This document shows positions 36,428 to 47,206 of a DNA stretch of 64,000 bases, in pieces. Position numbers and translations under genes: made by a program. Under the pieces are notes generated by a model that saw nothing but the letters and a program-made list of their open reading frames with translations, made no database searches and was not told the DNA's origin. Every line of letters starts with the position of its first letter. Positions within the stretch are counted from its first letter, which is position 1. This DNA is from Aegicerativicinus sediminis (GTDB lineage: Bacteria > Bacteroidota > Bacteroidia > Flavobacteriales > Flavobacteriaceae): contig NZ_CP064295.1 in NCBI RefSeq assembly GCF_015476115.1, forward strand, positions 310,001-374,000. Reading direction: 5' to 3'.

Positions 36428-38983
36428 ATGCAGGTCGAGGCGCCAAAAAAGATTCAAAAAACATATACCCAAGAGGAGGCTTTCGAAGCTTCACTTGCCT
36501 ATTTCAAAGGGGACGATTTAGCAGCAAGGGTATGGATTAATAAATACGCTCTAAAAGATTCAGATGGAAATTTATACGAAAAATCTCCTGAAGATATGCA
36601 TTGGCGGATTGCTAAAGAAATTGCACGAATTGAACAAAATTACCCAAATCCTATGACGGAACAGGAAGTTTTCGATTATATATCAGGCTTCAGATATATT
36701 GTACCTCAAGGTAGCCCTATGGCCGGAATAGGAAATAAATTTCAAGTCGGCTCACTTTCAAATTGTTTTGTTATTGGAAATGACGGCAATAGTGATTCTT
36801 ATGGCGGGTTGATGAAAATTGATCAGGAGCAGGTTCAATTAATGAAAAGACGTGGAGGAGTGGGACACGACCTGTCGCACATTAGGCCTAAGGGCTCCCC
36901 GGTAAAAAATTCGGCTTTAACATCAACCGGAATAGTTCCTTTCATGGAACGCTACTCAAACTCTACAAGAGAGGTCGCTCAAGATGGACGTCGAGGCGCA
37001 TTGATGCTTTCTGTTTCAATCAACCATCCTGATGCGGAAGATTTTATTGACGCAAAAATGGAACAAGGGAAAGTAACTGGAGCAAATGTATCAGTAAGGA
37101 TCGATGATGGTTTCATGCAAGCTGTTGAAAACAAATCATCATATAATCAAACTTATCCGACCTTTTCGAAAAATCCAGTGTACAAAAAAGAGGTCAATGC
37201 AGAAGAGCTTTGGAAAAAAATTGTTCATAATGCATGGAAATCGGCTGAACCGGGAATTCTTTTTTGGGATACCATAACAAGAGAATCCGTGCCCGATTGT
37301 TATGCGGATTTAGGATATAAAACTGTTTCTACAAATCCGTGCGGAGAAATCCCACTGTGCCCATACGATTCTTGTAGACTTTTAGCTATAAATCTATTTT
37401 CCTACGTAAACTCCCCTTTTACTAAAAAGGCCAAATTTGATTTTGATTTATTCAAAAAGCATATTGCAGCTGCTCAGAGAATAATGGATGATATTATTGA
37501 TTTAGAACTTGAAAAAGTCGATACCATCCTCGCAAAAATTGATGCAGATCCTGAATCTGATGAAATTAAAAGAGTTGAAAGGAATTTATGGGTTAATATC
37601 AGAACAAAAGCTTTAGAAGGTAGACGCACTGGTATAGGAATTACTGCAGAGGGAGATATGTTAGCTGCTCTTGGAATAAAGTATGGCAGCAAAGAAGGAA
37701 ATGATTTTTCTGAATTAATCCATAAAACCATAGCAGTAGAAGCGTATAAAGCTTCTGTTGAAACGGCCAAGGAACGTGGACCATTCACTATATATGATTC
37801 TGAAAGGGAAAAAGACAACCCATTTATCCTTCGATTAAAACAAGAGGATGAGAAGCTATATTATGACATGCTTGAGTATGGCCGTCGAAATATTGCTTTA
37901 TTAACAATTGCCCCAACAGGTACGACAAGTTTAATGACACAAACTACGTCAGGCATCGAACCGGTTTTTCTACCAGTTTATAAAAGAAGAAGAAAGGTAA
38001 ACCCTAATGATAAAAATGCCCGTATAGATTTTGTAGACGAAGTTGGCGATTCTTGGGAAGAGTATGTTGTATTCCATCATAGATTCAAGCAATGGATGGA
38101 AGTAAACGGTATTTCTACAGATAAAAACTACTCACAAGAAGAATTGGATAAACTAATCCTAAAATCACCATATAGTGGTGCAACCTCTAACGATGTTGAT
38201 TGGTTGAGCAAGGTGCGCATGCAAGGTGCAGTTCAAAAGTGGGTTGACCACAGCATAAGTGTAACTATTAATTTACCAAACGATGTATCTGAAGAATTAG
38301 TTGGCGACCTATATATGGAAGCTTGGAAAGCTGGCTGTAAAGGTGTAACTGTTTACCGCGATGGTTCTAGGAGCGGTGTGTTGATTTCAAACGACGAGAA
38401 AAAAGAGGAAGATGAAACAGACACACTAACCAATTTCCCTACGAAACGACCTCAAGTTTTGAATGCAGATGTAGTGCGTTTCCAAAACAACAAGGATAAA
38501 TGGATTGCCTTTATAGGTTTAATAGACGATAAACCCTATGAAATATTTACAGGATTAGCTGATGATGAAGACGGAATTTTGATACCTCGTTGGGTTGAAG
38601 ATGGTCTGATTATTAAAAATCGAAATGAAGATGGCACGTCTAGGTATGATTTTCAATATAAGAATAAGCGAGGCTACAAAACGACTATAGAAGGCTTATC
38701 ACACAAATTTAATCCTGAATTTTGGAACTACGCTAAACTAATTTCAAGTACATTAAGGCATGGCATGCCGATTGAGAACGTTGTTAATCTTATTAATGGC
38801 TTACACTTTAAAGATGAAAGTATCAATACTTGGAAGAACGGAGTTGCCCGGGCTTTAAAGCGCTATATAGAAGATGGCACAATGGCTTCCAAGGCCAAAT
38901 GTGAAAATTGTAATTCTACGGAATTAATCTACCAGGAAGGTTGTTTAACCTGCAAGGATTGCGGTTCTTCCAAATGCGGATAG
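36428..38983 (+). CDS. nrdJ: Adenosylcobalamin-dependent ribonucleotide reductase (class II)
   Basis: An 851-residue class II RNR that reduces ribonucleotides to deoxyribonucleotides using a B12-derived thiyl radical. Seen are VGSLSNCFVIG (first redox Cys), QLMKRRGGVGHDLSHIRP, the active-site N303-C305-E307 in NPCGEIPL, IAPTGTTSLM and the GCKGVTVYRDGSR segment. The C-terminus has a Cys-rich tail (CENCNST, then CLTCKDCG) that supplies the redox thiols or a zinc ribbon. No NrdB partner is adjacent, as expected for class II. Its promoter region carries direct repeats. The gene is monocistronic and ends in a bidirectional terminator. Confidence 0.95.
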   Translation: MQVEAPKKIQKTYTQEEAFEASLAYFKGDDLAARVWINKYALKDSDGNLYEKSPEDMHWRIAKEIARIEQNYPNPMTEQEVFDYISGFRYIVPQGSPMAGIGNKFQVGSLSNCFVIGNDGNSDSYGGLMKIDQEQVQLMKRRGGVGHDLSHIRPKGSPVKNSALTSTGIVPFMERYSNSTREVAQDGRRGALMLSVSINHPDAEDFIDAKMEQGKVTGANVSVRIDDGFMQAVENKSSYNQTYPTFSKNPVYKKEVNAEELWKKIVHNAWKSAEPGILFWDTITRESVPDCYADLGYKTVSTNPCGEIPLCPYDSCRLLAINLFSYVNSPFTKKAKFDFDLFKKHIAAAQRIMDDIIDLELEKVDTILAKIDADPESDEIKRVERNLWVNIRTKALEGRRTGIGITAEGDMLAALGIKYGSKEGNDFSELIHKTIAVEAYKASVETAKERGPFTIYDSEREKDNPFILRLKQEDEKLYYDMLEYGRRNIALLTIAPTGTTSLMTQTTSGIEPVFLPVYKRRRKVNPNDKNARIDFVDEVGDSWEEYVVFHHRFKQWMEVNGISTDKNYSQEELDKLILKSPYSGATSNDVDWLSKVRMQGAVQKWVDHSISVTINLPNDVSEELVGDLYMEAWKAGCKGVTVYRDGSRSGVLISNDEKKEEDETDTLTNFPTKRPQVLNADVVRFQNNKDKWIAFIGLIDDKPYEIFTGLADDEDGILIPRWVEDGLIIKNRNEDGTSRYDFQYKNKRGYKTTIEGLSHKFNPEFWNYAKLISSTLRHGMPIENVVNLINGLHFKDESINTWKNGVARALKRYIEDGTMASKAKCENCNSTELIYQEGCLTCKDCGSSKCG

Positions 38984-39001
38984 AGAATGGCAACCAAAGA
39001 A

Positions 39002-39023
39002 AAAGCCGCCTATTGGCGGCTTT
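39002..39023. terminator. Bidirectional terminator between nrdJ and mdh
   Basis: A perfect 9-bp stem AAAGCCGCC / GGCGGCTTT with a TATT loop lies between the convergent nrdJ and mdh genes. Confidence 0.85.
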
Positions 39024-39048
39024 CTCATTTTAATAACGTGATTAAATT

Positions 39049-39975
39049 CTAAAATTCTAACAAATCGTTGGTTTTACGAACACCTTGAGCGCTCTCTGAA
39101 ATATGAGCTTTTTCTGCATCAGTCAATTCAATTTCAACAATTTGCTCAATACCTTTTCTGCCCAAAATTACAGGCACACCGATACAAATATCACTTAACC
39201 CATATTCCCCATTAAGAAGTGTAGAACAAGGAATCATTTTCTTTTGGTCGCAAGCAATGGACTGAACCAAAGCACTAACTGCCGCTCCAGGCGCATACCA
39301 AGCAGAAGTCCCTAATAGCTTAGTTAAAGTTGCTCCCCCAACCTTAGTGTCTTCTTTAACTTGATTTAATCTTTCTTCTGAAAGAAATTTAGATACAGGC
39401 ACACCATTTCTAGTTGCCATACGAGTTAGAGGTACCATACCTGTATCGCTGTGGCCTCCAATAACCATTCCATCAACATCGCTAATAGGGGCACCTAAAG
39501 CTTCAGCCAAACGGTATTTGAAGCGTGCAGAATCTAACGCACCACCCATTCCAATAATTCTATGTTTAGGCAAACCTGTTGCTTTATGCACCAAATACGT
39601 CATAGTATCCATTGGGTTACTTACAACAACAATTATTGTCTCAGGCGAATGTTCAATTAAATTTGAAGAAACCGTCTTTACGATACCGGCATTAATCCCA
39701 ATTAATTCTTCGCGGGTCATTCCAGGTTTTCTAGGGATTCCAGAAGTAATTACACAAATATCACTGCTAGCTGTTTGAGAGTAATCATTTGTCACTCCTG
39801 TTATTTTGGTGTCAAAACCATTAAGTGAAGCCGTTTGCATTAGGTCCATCGCCTTACCTTCAGCATATCCTTCTTTTATGTCTAATAAAACAACTTCACT
39901 TGCAAAATTTTTCATTGCAATATATTCCGCGCAACTTGCCCCAACGGCACCAGCTCCAACAACTGTAACTTTCAT
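39049..39975 (-). CDS. mdh: Malate dehydrogenase
   Basis: A 308-residue NAD-dependent dehydrogenase of the LDH-like MDH class. Seen are the Rossmann VVGAGAVGASCAEYIA, ITSGIPRKPGMTREELIGINAGIV with the substrate arginines, VVSNPMDTMTYL, and the active-site GMGGALDSARFKYRLAEALG followed by GGHSDTGMVPL. It oxidises malate to oxaloacetate in the TCA cycle. It is a single gene with its own -7 box. Confidence 0.96.
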   Translation of the reverse strand: MKVTVVGAGAVGASCAEYIAMKNFASEVVLLDIKEGYAEGKAMDLMQTASLNGFDTKITGVTNDYSQTASSDICVITSGIPRKPGMTREELIGINAGIVKTVSSNLIEHSPETIIVVVSNPMDTMTYLVHKATGLPKHRIIGMGGALDSARFKYRLAEALGAPISDVDGMVIGGHSDTGMVPLTRMATRNGVPVSKFLSEERLNQVKEDTKVGGATLTKLLGTSAWYAPGAAVSALVQSIACDQKKMIPCSTLLNGEYGLSDICIGVPVILGRKGIEQIVEIELTDAEKAHISESAQGVRKTNDLLEF

Positions 39976-40010
39976 TTTATATGTAATTTTTTATGATTAA
40001 AATTTACCCA

Positions 40011-40018
40011 CAAATTTA
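40011..40018 (-). promoter_or_regulatory. Promoter -7 box for mdh
   Basis: The sense-strand TAAATTTG fits TAnnTTTG, 35 bp before the ATG. AT-rich matches of this kind can arise by chance. Confidence 0.35.
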
Positions 40019-40094
40019 AGCCTTTTCACAATTTTTGAGTAGGTAAATCGTAAGTAAATGCTTAAAAACATAGATATGCATCATACCTAAAAAT

Positions 40095-40128
40095 CAAAAG
40101 GGCAATTTCTTCTACAAAATTGCCCTTT
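40095..40128 (-). terminator. Rho-independent terminator after gyrB
   Basis: A perfect 13-bp inverted repeat AAAAGGGCAATTT / AAATTGCCCTTTT with an 8-nt loop starts 20 bp after the gyrB stop. Confidence 0.82.
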
Positions 40129-40148
40129 TCAAATTTATTGAATGATTC

Positions 40149-42086
<1,938 letters not shown>

Positions 42087-42120
42087 TTACTTTAATTCTA
42101 ATTCTTTGATTGAACATAAA

Positions 42121-42146
42121 AAAATGATACAAAACAGTATCATTTT
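42121..42146 (-). promoter_or_regulatory. Perfect hairpin in the gyrB 5' leader
   Basis: A 10-bp inverted repeat AAAATGATAC / GTATCATTTT with a 6-nt loop lies 34 bp upstream of the gyrB ATG. It begins about 11 bp past the -7 box, so it would form at or near the very 5' end of the mRNA. No T-run follows in the manner of a terminator; a 5' stabiliser or an operator is possible. Confidence 0.5.
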
Positions 42147-42157
42147 GGCGTATTTCA

Positions 42158-42165
42158 CAAAGATA
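42158..42165 (-). promoter_or_regulatory. Promoter -7 box for gyrB
   Basis: The sense-strand TATCTTTG is an exact TAnnTTTG match, 71 bp before the ATG. A -33 element is not clear. Confidence 0.5.
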
Positions 42166-42358
42166 CAACATTAAAACCCCTTTTTTAGGCATTCTAATGC
42201 ATTTATCATTTATTTATCAACAATAACTATTGAAAAGTTAAAATGCAGGAAAAAGCCTTTAAAGCGGCTTAAATTTGAAATGATTATTTTTTATCGATTT
42301 TTCTAAACTCAACAATTGAGTTTTATATATTTCAGAATTAACACCTTAGAAAAATACC
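42166..42358. other. Intergenic region between gyrB promoter and asnB terminator
   Basis: The whole gap between gyrB and asnB is 327 bp. Beyond the promoter, leader hairpin and terminator listed separately, I see only AT-rich DNA and a weak stem around 42253-42270 (AAGCC / GGCTT). That stem could be a second asnB terminator. No small ORF stands out. Confidence 0.3.
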
Positions 42359-42384
42359 AAAAGAGGCTCTTTCGAACCTCTTTT
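42359..42384 (-). terminator. Rho-independent terminator after asnB
   Basis: AAAAGAGG and CCTCTTTT flank a loop around TCTTTCGAA, about 30 bp after the asnB stop. The stem has one mismatch in the inner part. Confidence 0.65.
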
Positions 42385-42413
42385 TTCTTACAATTAACCT
42401 TTATGTGAACAAT

Positions 42414-44084
42414 TTATTTTACATAAGAATCTTCATGTACCTTCGCGACGGCCCTACCACTTGGTTCATTCATATTTTTGAAAGCTTCATCCCATTCCAA
42501 TGCAATTTTGGTACTACATGCTACACTAGGTTCTTGTGGAACACTAAGGGCTGCAGCATCGCTAGGAAAATGCTCTTCAAAAATGGATCTATAATAATAC
42601 TCTTCCTTTGTTTGAGGCGTCTGTAATGGGAATCTATATTTAGCGTTTGTCATTTGCTCATCTGAAACCACTTCGTTTACGACTTCCTTTAAAGTGTCAA
42701 TCCAACTATAGCCTACTCCATCACTAAATTGCTCTTTTTGTCTCCAAGCAACGCTAGCCGGTAAATAATCTTCAAACGCCTTTCTTACCACCCATTTTTC
42801 CATTCTTTCTTTTGTAATCATTTTATCTTGGGGGTTAATGCGCATGGCTACATCCATAAATTCTTTATCCAAAAACGGAACCCTACCTTCTATACCCCAG
42901 GCTGCCAAACTTTTATTCGCCCTTAAACAGTCATACATATGAAGTTTACTGAGCTTCCTGACGGTCTCCTCATGAAATTCTTTTGCATTTGGTGCTTTAT
43001 GAAAATAAAGATACCCTCCGAAAAGTTCATCCGCACCTTCGCCAGATAACACCATTTTTATACCCATAGATTTTATTACTCTAGCCATTAAATACATAGG
43101 TGTTGAAGCTCTAATGGTAGTTATATCATAGGTTTCAAGGTTGTAAATAACATCTTTTATAGCGTCTAATCCTTCTTGAATTGTAAACTTTATTTCGTGG
43201 TGAACAGTTCCTATATGATCGGCAACCTTTTTTGCAGCAGCAAGGTCTGGGGACCCCTCAAGACCAACAGAAAAAGAATGTAATTGAGGCCACCAAGCGT
43301 CAGCTATATCATCAGATTCCACCCTTCTTTTAGAGAATTTTTTGGCAATGGCAGATGTTACAGAAGAATCTAGGCCACCCGAAAGTAACACTCCATAAGG
43401 AACATCGCTCATCAGCTGTCTATGCACGGCATCTTCCAAAGCTTTCTTTAATTCAGCAATGTCGGTTACATTGTCCTTTACATTATCATATTCGGTCCAT
43501 TCTCTATTATACCACTTTACATATTTTCCATCTTTGCTAGAAAAATAATGCCCCGGCGGAAATAGTTCAATTTTTGAGCAATAGCCTTCCAATGCTTTTA
43601 ATTCTGAAGCAACATAAAATGTTCCGTACTTATCCCATCCAATATATAACGGAATAATACCGACATGATCTCTGGCAATAAAATATTCGTCCTTCTCTGA
43701 ATCGTACAGAGCAAATCCGAATATCCCGTTCATTTCATCAATAAATCCAGGACCTTTTTCTTGATATAATGCCAAAATAACTTCACAATCCGATTCTGTT
43801 TTGAAATTGTACCTGCCCTCAAATTGCTTTCTCAATTCACGGTGGTTATATATTTCCCCGTTTGCTGCCAAAATAAGTTTTCCGTCTTCACTGAACAAAG
43901 GCTGTTTCCCGGATGCAGGATCAACTATAGCCAAACGTTCGTGCGCAATTACTGCCTTTTCATTATTATAAATCCCACTCCAATCCGGACCGCGATGCCT
44001 TACCTTTTTGGACATTTCTAATAATTGAGGCCTTAAATCCTCCGCCTTTTGCTTTAAATCAAAAGCACAAACAATACCACACAT
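42414..44084 (-). CDS. asnB: Asparagine synthase (glutamine-hydrolysing), AsnB
   Basis: A 556-residue two-domain enzyme. The N-terminal glutaminase has catalytic Cys2 (MCGIVCAFD), then RHRGPDWSG and ANGEIYNH. The synthetase domain has the PPi loop LLSGGLDSSVTSAIA, VLSGEGADELFGGYLY and EGRVPFLDKEFMD. It makes asparagine from aspartate, ATP and glutamine. The length equals E. coli AsnB. A near-consensus -7 box (GATTTTTG, 7 of 8) lies 22 bp upstream, followed by an AT-rich inverted repeat (44122-44130 with 44146-44154). It has its own terminator. Confidence 0.96.
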   Translation of the reverse strand: MCGIVCAFDLKQKAEDLRPQLLEMSKKVRHRGPDWSGIYNNEKAVIAHERLAIVDPASGKQPLFSEDGKLILAANGEIYNHRELRKQFEGRYNFKTESDCEVILALYQEKGPGFIDEMNGIFGFALYDSEKDEYFIARDHVGIIPLYIGWDKYGTFYVASELKALEGYCSKIELFPPGHYFSSKDGKYVKWYNREWTEYDNVKDNVTDIAELKKALEDAVHRQLMSDVPYGVLLSGGLDSSVTSAIAKKFSKRRVESDDIADAWWPQLHSFSVGLEGSPDLAAAKKVADHIGTVHHEIKFTIQEGLDAIKDVIYNLETYDITTIRASTPMYLMARVIKSMGIKMVLSGEGADELFGGYLYFHKAPNAKEFHEETVRKLSKLHMYDCLRANKSLAAWGIEGRVPFLDKEFMDVAMRINPQDKMITKERMEKWVVRKAFEDYLPASVAWRQKEQFSDGVGYSWIDTLKEVVNEVVSDEQMTNAKYRFPLQTPQTKEEYYYRSIFEEHFPSDAAALSVPQEPSVACSTKIALEWDEAFKNMNEPSGRAVAKVHEDSYVK

Positions 44085-44310
44085 AATTTTAATTATTAAT
44101 CTGAAACAAAAATCATAGTTACTATTATTATTAAAAACTATTTATTAATAATAGATTATATTTTATAACTTAAATATCATTATTACATAACAAATGAAAT
44201 AAAATATATTGATTCAGGTTCTTTACGATTATACTTTTTAACTTTAAGATCTTAATTTTAGGACAACTTTAAGAGGGTTAAGTCATATTTTTAAAAAAAA
44301 TCGAAGAAAC

Positions 44311-44844
44311 ATGCGCAAATCATTAGTATTAGGAACAATTTTTACATTCTTGTTGACATTTCCAGCCGCTTTAACTGCTCAAGATTTTAGTGGTTTAGAC
44401 AAAAGTCCAATGGATGCAGCTGCCTACCCAAAGAGCAACCGTGAAACTATCAAAAAAATTAAGGTCTATTATAGTAGACCACAGCTTAATGGTAGATCAC
44501 TATCAGATTTAACTCCAAATGATAAAGTTTGGAGAACTGGAGCCAATGAAGCTACAGAAATTACATTTTTTGAAGACATGAAAATGGGTGATTCTAAAGT
44601 ACCTGCTGGCACATATTCTCTTTACACCATACCTGGACCAAAAGAATGGACAATTATTTTGAATAAGGATACCAATGTTTGGGGTGCTTACTCTTACAAT
44701 GAAGGAAATGATGTTGCAAGAGTTAAAGTACCTGTAACAAAAGGAGGGAATTCATTGGATGCATTCTCTATAACTTTCGATGATGCTGGAACAATGCATA
44801 TGGGTTGGGACACCATGAGAGTTGCCGTTCCATTTACAGAATAA
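44311..44844 (+). CDS. DUF2911 domain-containing secreted protein
   Basis: A 177-residue protein with a Sec signal peptide (ending near ALTAQD) and the full DUF2911 pattern: KVYYSRPQLNGRS, NDKVWRTGANEATEITF, VPAGTYSLYTIPG, EWTIILNK and WGAYSYN. The family is common in Bacteroidota and its function is unknown. There is no lipobox, so it is periplasmic or secreted. It stands alone between asnB (divergent) and queE (convergent) and is followed by a terminator. Confidence 0.88.
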   Translation: MRKSLVLGTIFTFLLTFPAALTAQDFSGLDKSPMDAAAYPKSNRETIKKIKVYYSRPQLNGRSLSDLTPNDKVWRTGANEATEITFFEDMKMGDSKVPAGTYSLYTIPGPKEWTIILNKDTNVWGAYSYNEGNDVARVKVPVTKGGNSLDAFSITFDDAGTMHMGWDTMRVAVPFTE

Positions 44845-44868
44845 GCAATAGCATCCAATAAAAATCAT

Positions 44869-44902
44869 AAAGCTCAGGCCCTTTTTGGATCTGAGCTTTT
44901 TT
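44869..44902. terminator. Terminator between DUF2911 gene and queE
   Basis: A 9-bp stem AAAGCTCAG / CTGAGCTTT with a 13-nt loop is followed by a T-run on the plus strand. It lies between two convergent genes. Confidence 0.8.
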
Positions 44903-45532
44903 TTATGGAATGTTCAAATATTTATGGGTTTGCAGGGAGACTTTCCATTTAGGATGTGCCATTACATAATCCACAATGAGGGGAATAACTTTGTCGCGTT
45001 TACTCCACTCGGGCTGTAAATAAAGCACACAATTTTTATTCACTTTTGCCGCTTGTTCTTCAGCAAACCTAAAATCATCCTTGTTATAAACTATCACCTT
45101 TAATTCATTAGCTTTTTGACAAACCTCTTTAGTAGGTAATTTCAATTTTTTAGGTGATAAACAAATCCAATCCCAAACTCCCGTTAAGTCATAAGCCCCA
45201 GAAGTTTCAATGTGAATTTTCATATTTAATTCCTTCAAACGCTCAGTCAAAGGGGTCATATTCCACATCAAAGGCTCTCCACCTGTAATCACAATAGTAT
45301 CGCTATATTTTTGTGCTTCTAGTGCAATTTTTTCTATATGGGTCGGAGGGTGTAATTCAGCATTCCAACTTTCCTTTACATCACACCAATGGCAACCAAT
45401 GTCACAACCTCCTACCCTAATAAAATAAGCCGCAGTCCCTTTATGATATCCTTCTCCTTGTATGGTATAAAATTGCTCCATTAAAGGAAGCATCTCACCC
45501 TTATCCACCAATATTTGTGTTTCATTTTTCAT
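44903..45532 (-). CDS. queE: 7-carboxy-7-deazaguanine synthase QueE
   Basis: A small radical SAM enzyme of the queuosine/preQ0 pathway. The cluster motif CDIGCHWCD supplies three Cys for the 4Fe-4S cluster; FYTIQGEGYHKG precedes it and ITGGEPLMWN follows, with LSPKKLKLP near the C-terminus. It turns 6-carboxy-tetrahydropterin into CDG. I chose ATG at 45532. A TTG at 45541 would lie within the promoter -7 box. No queC or queD is nearby. Confidence 0.93.
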   Translation of the reverse strand: MKNETQILVDKGEMLPLMEQFYTIQGEGYHKGTAAYFIRVGGCDIGCHWCDVKESWNAELHPPTHIEKIALEAQKYSDTIVITGGEPLMWNMTPLTERLKELNMKIHIETSGAYDLTGVWDWICLSPKKLKLPTKEVCQKANELKVIVYNKDDFRFAEEQAAKVNKNCVLYLQPEWSKRDKVIPLIVDYVMAHPKWKVSLQTHKYLNIP

Positions 45533-45538
45533 TGAGGA

Positions 45539-45546
45539 CAAAGGTA
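45539..45546 (-). promoter_or_regulatory. Promoter -7 box for queE
   Basis: The sense-strand TACCTTTG ends only 6 bp before the queE ATG at 45532. Transcription starting a few bases downstream would give a leaderless or nearly leaderless mRNA. Confidence 0.5.
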
Positions 45547-45636
45547 ATCATTCCTTCAGTTACATTTGAAAATAAGCAATCTTTAAGGTTTTAAACTTGA
45601 TTAAAATTGGTGTATTTTTAGGCAAAATTTTGGCAA

Positions 45637-47190
45637 ATGGCAAATAAAGAAGCCTTCATTGAGGAGATAAATAATGGCTATTTATTTAAAGGTGAATATA
45701 TTACCTTAGGTGCAGCAATGATAGGGGGTGAAACCTTAACGAACACTTTTGTAAATGTTCCCCTAAAGACTCTAAACCGGCATGGATTGATTGCAGGAGC
45801 GACAGGAACTGGTAAAACAAAAACCCTTCAAGTTTTAGCTGAAAATTTATCAGACCAAGGCATACCTGTTATTTTAATGGATGTGAAAGGAGACTTAAGC
45901 GGATTAGCCAAACCAAGTCCTGGGCATCCCAAAATAGATGAGCGCCATGCTAAAATTGGACTCAACTTTGAAGCAAAAGGTTTCCCGGTTGAAATTTTAT
46001 CTTTATCCGAACAAGATGGAGTGCGCTTAAGGGCAACTGTTAGCGAATTTGGTCCGGTATTAATTTCAAGAATACTCGACTTATCTGATACCCAAGCGGG
46101 CATTGTTGCTGTAATTTTCAAATATTGCGATGATAACAAGTTACCATTATTAGATTTAAAGGATTTCAAGAAAATACTACAATATGCAACTGAAGAGGGC
46201 AAAAAAGAATTTGAAGAGGCTTATGGGCGAATATCAACAGCTTCTACTGGTGCTATCCTAAGAAAAATTGTAGAACTTGAACAGCAAGGAGCGGACCTTT
46301 TTTTTGGTGAAAAATCATTCGACACACAAGATTTATTGAGGGTTGATGAGAATGGCAGAGGTTATATCAACATCCTACGTTTAACCGATATACAAGACAG
46401 GCCCAAGCTGTTTTCAACATTCATGTTGAGCTTACTTGCTGAAATTTATTCTACCTTTCCAGAACAAGGAGATGCTGATAGACCCGAATTAATTATGTTT
46501 ATTGATGAGGCACATCTAATTTTCGATGAGGCTTCAAAAGTTTTGCTTAACCAAATAGAAAGCATTATTAAGCTTATTCGAAGTAAGGGAGTTGGAATTT
46601 ATTTTGTGACCCAAAATCCGACAGATGTACCATCAGAAGTTCTTGGCCAACTCGGATTAAAAATTCAACATGCCCTAAGAGCTTTTACAGCTAAAGACAG
46701 ACAGGCAATTAAATTAACGGCCCAAAATTATCCTATTTCCGAGTTTTACGATACAACTACTGTTCTAACCTCACTAGGAACCGGAGAAGCCCTTGTATCT
46801 GTTTTAGATGAAAAAGGAAGGCCTTCACCCTTGGTCGCTACAATGATGCGAGCGCCGATGAGCCGTATGGACATTCTAACCAAAACAGAATTGGAAGAAC
46901 TTTATTCGTATTCTAAATTGTTGAGAAAATATAATGAAAGTATTGATAGGGAAAGTGCATACGAAATACTAAACCAAAAGATTGAAGAGGCCGAAAAAGA
47001 AGAAGCCCAAGAAAAAGCTCGCTTAGAGAGGGAACGTTTAGAGAGGGAAAGAGAAAAGCAACGCGAAAGAGATTCTACCACATACAGAAGACGAAGTTCA
47101 CGAAGTACCACAAGTCCTTTGGTAAAAGTTTTAACCAGCCCCACGGTTATAAGAAGTGTTCTTGGAATACTCACTAAAATGATGAAATAA
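45637..47190 (+). CDS. HerA-like ATPase (DUF853 family)
   Basis: A 517-residue AAA-like ATPase with Walker A GATGTGKTKTL and Walker B ELIMFIDEAHLIFD. Between them lies the DUF853 block MDVKGDLSGLAKPSPGHP, with FVTQNPTDVPSEVLGQLG after Walker B. The family is related to the HerA/FtsK branch that moves along or remodels DNA. The last 80 residues are charged and coiled-coil-like (many Glu/Arg, about 440-490). It heads a plus-strand run; a lipoprotein gene follows 16 bp later. The biological role is unsettled. Confidence 0.88.
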   Translation: MANKEAFIEEINNGYLFKGEYITLGAAMIGGETLTNTFVNVPLKTLNRHGLIAGATGTGKTKTLQVLAENLSDQGIPVILMDVKGDLSGLAKPSPGHPKIDERHAKIGLNFEAKGFPVEILSLSEQDGVRLRATVSEFGPVLISRILDLSDTQAGIVAVIFKYCDDNKLPLLDLKDFKKILQYATEEGKKEFEEAYGRISTASTGAILRKIVELEQQGADLFFGEKSFDTQDLLRVDENGRGYINILRLTDIQDRPKLFSTFMLSLLAEIYSTFPEQGDADRPELIMFIDEAHLIFDEASKVLLNQIESIIKLIRSKGVGIYFVTQNPTDVPSEVLGQLGLKIQHALRAFTAKDRQAIKLTAQNYPISEFYDTTTVLTSLGTGEALVSVLDEKGRPSPLVATMMRAPMSRMDILTKTELEELYSYSKLLRKYNESIDRESAYEILNQKIEEAEKEEAQEKARLERERLEREREKQRERDSTTYRRRSSRSTTSPLVKVLTSPTVIRSVLGILTKMMK

Positions 47191-47206
47191 TATTTAAATA
47201 AAACCA

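Noticed and set aside
45828-46202. 124-residue ORF antisense to the HerA-like gene
   Set aside because: It is a shadow of a strongly conserved ATPase coding region, without its own promoter or motif.
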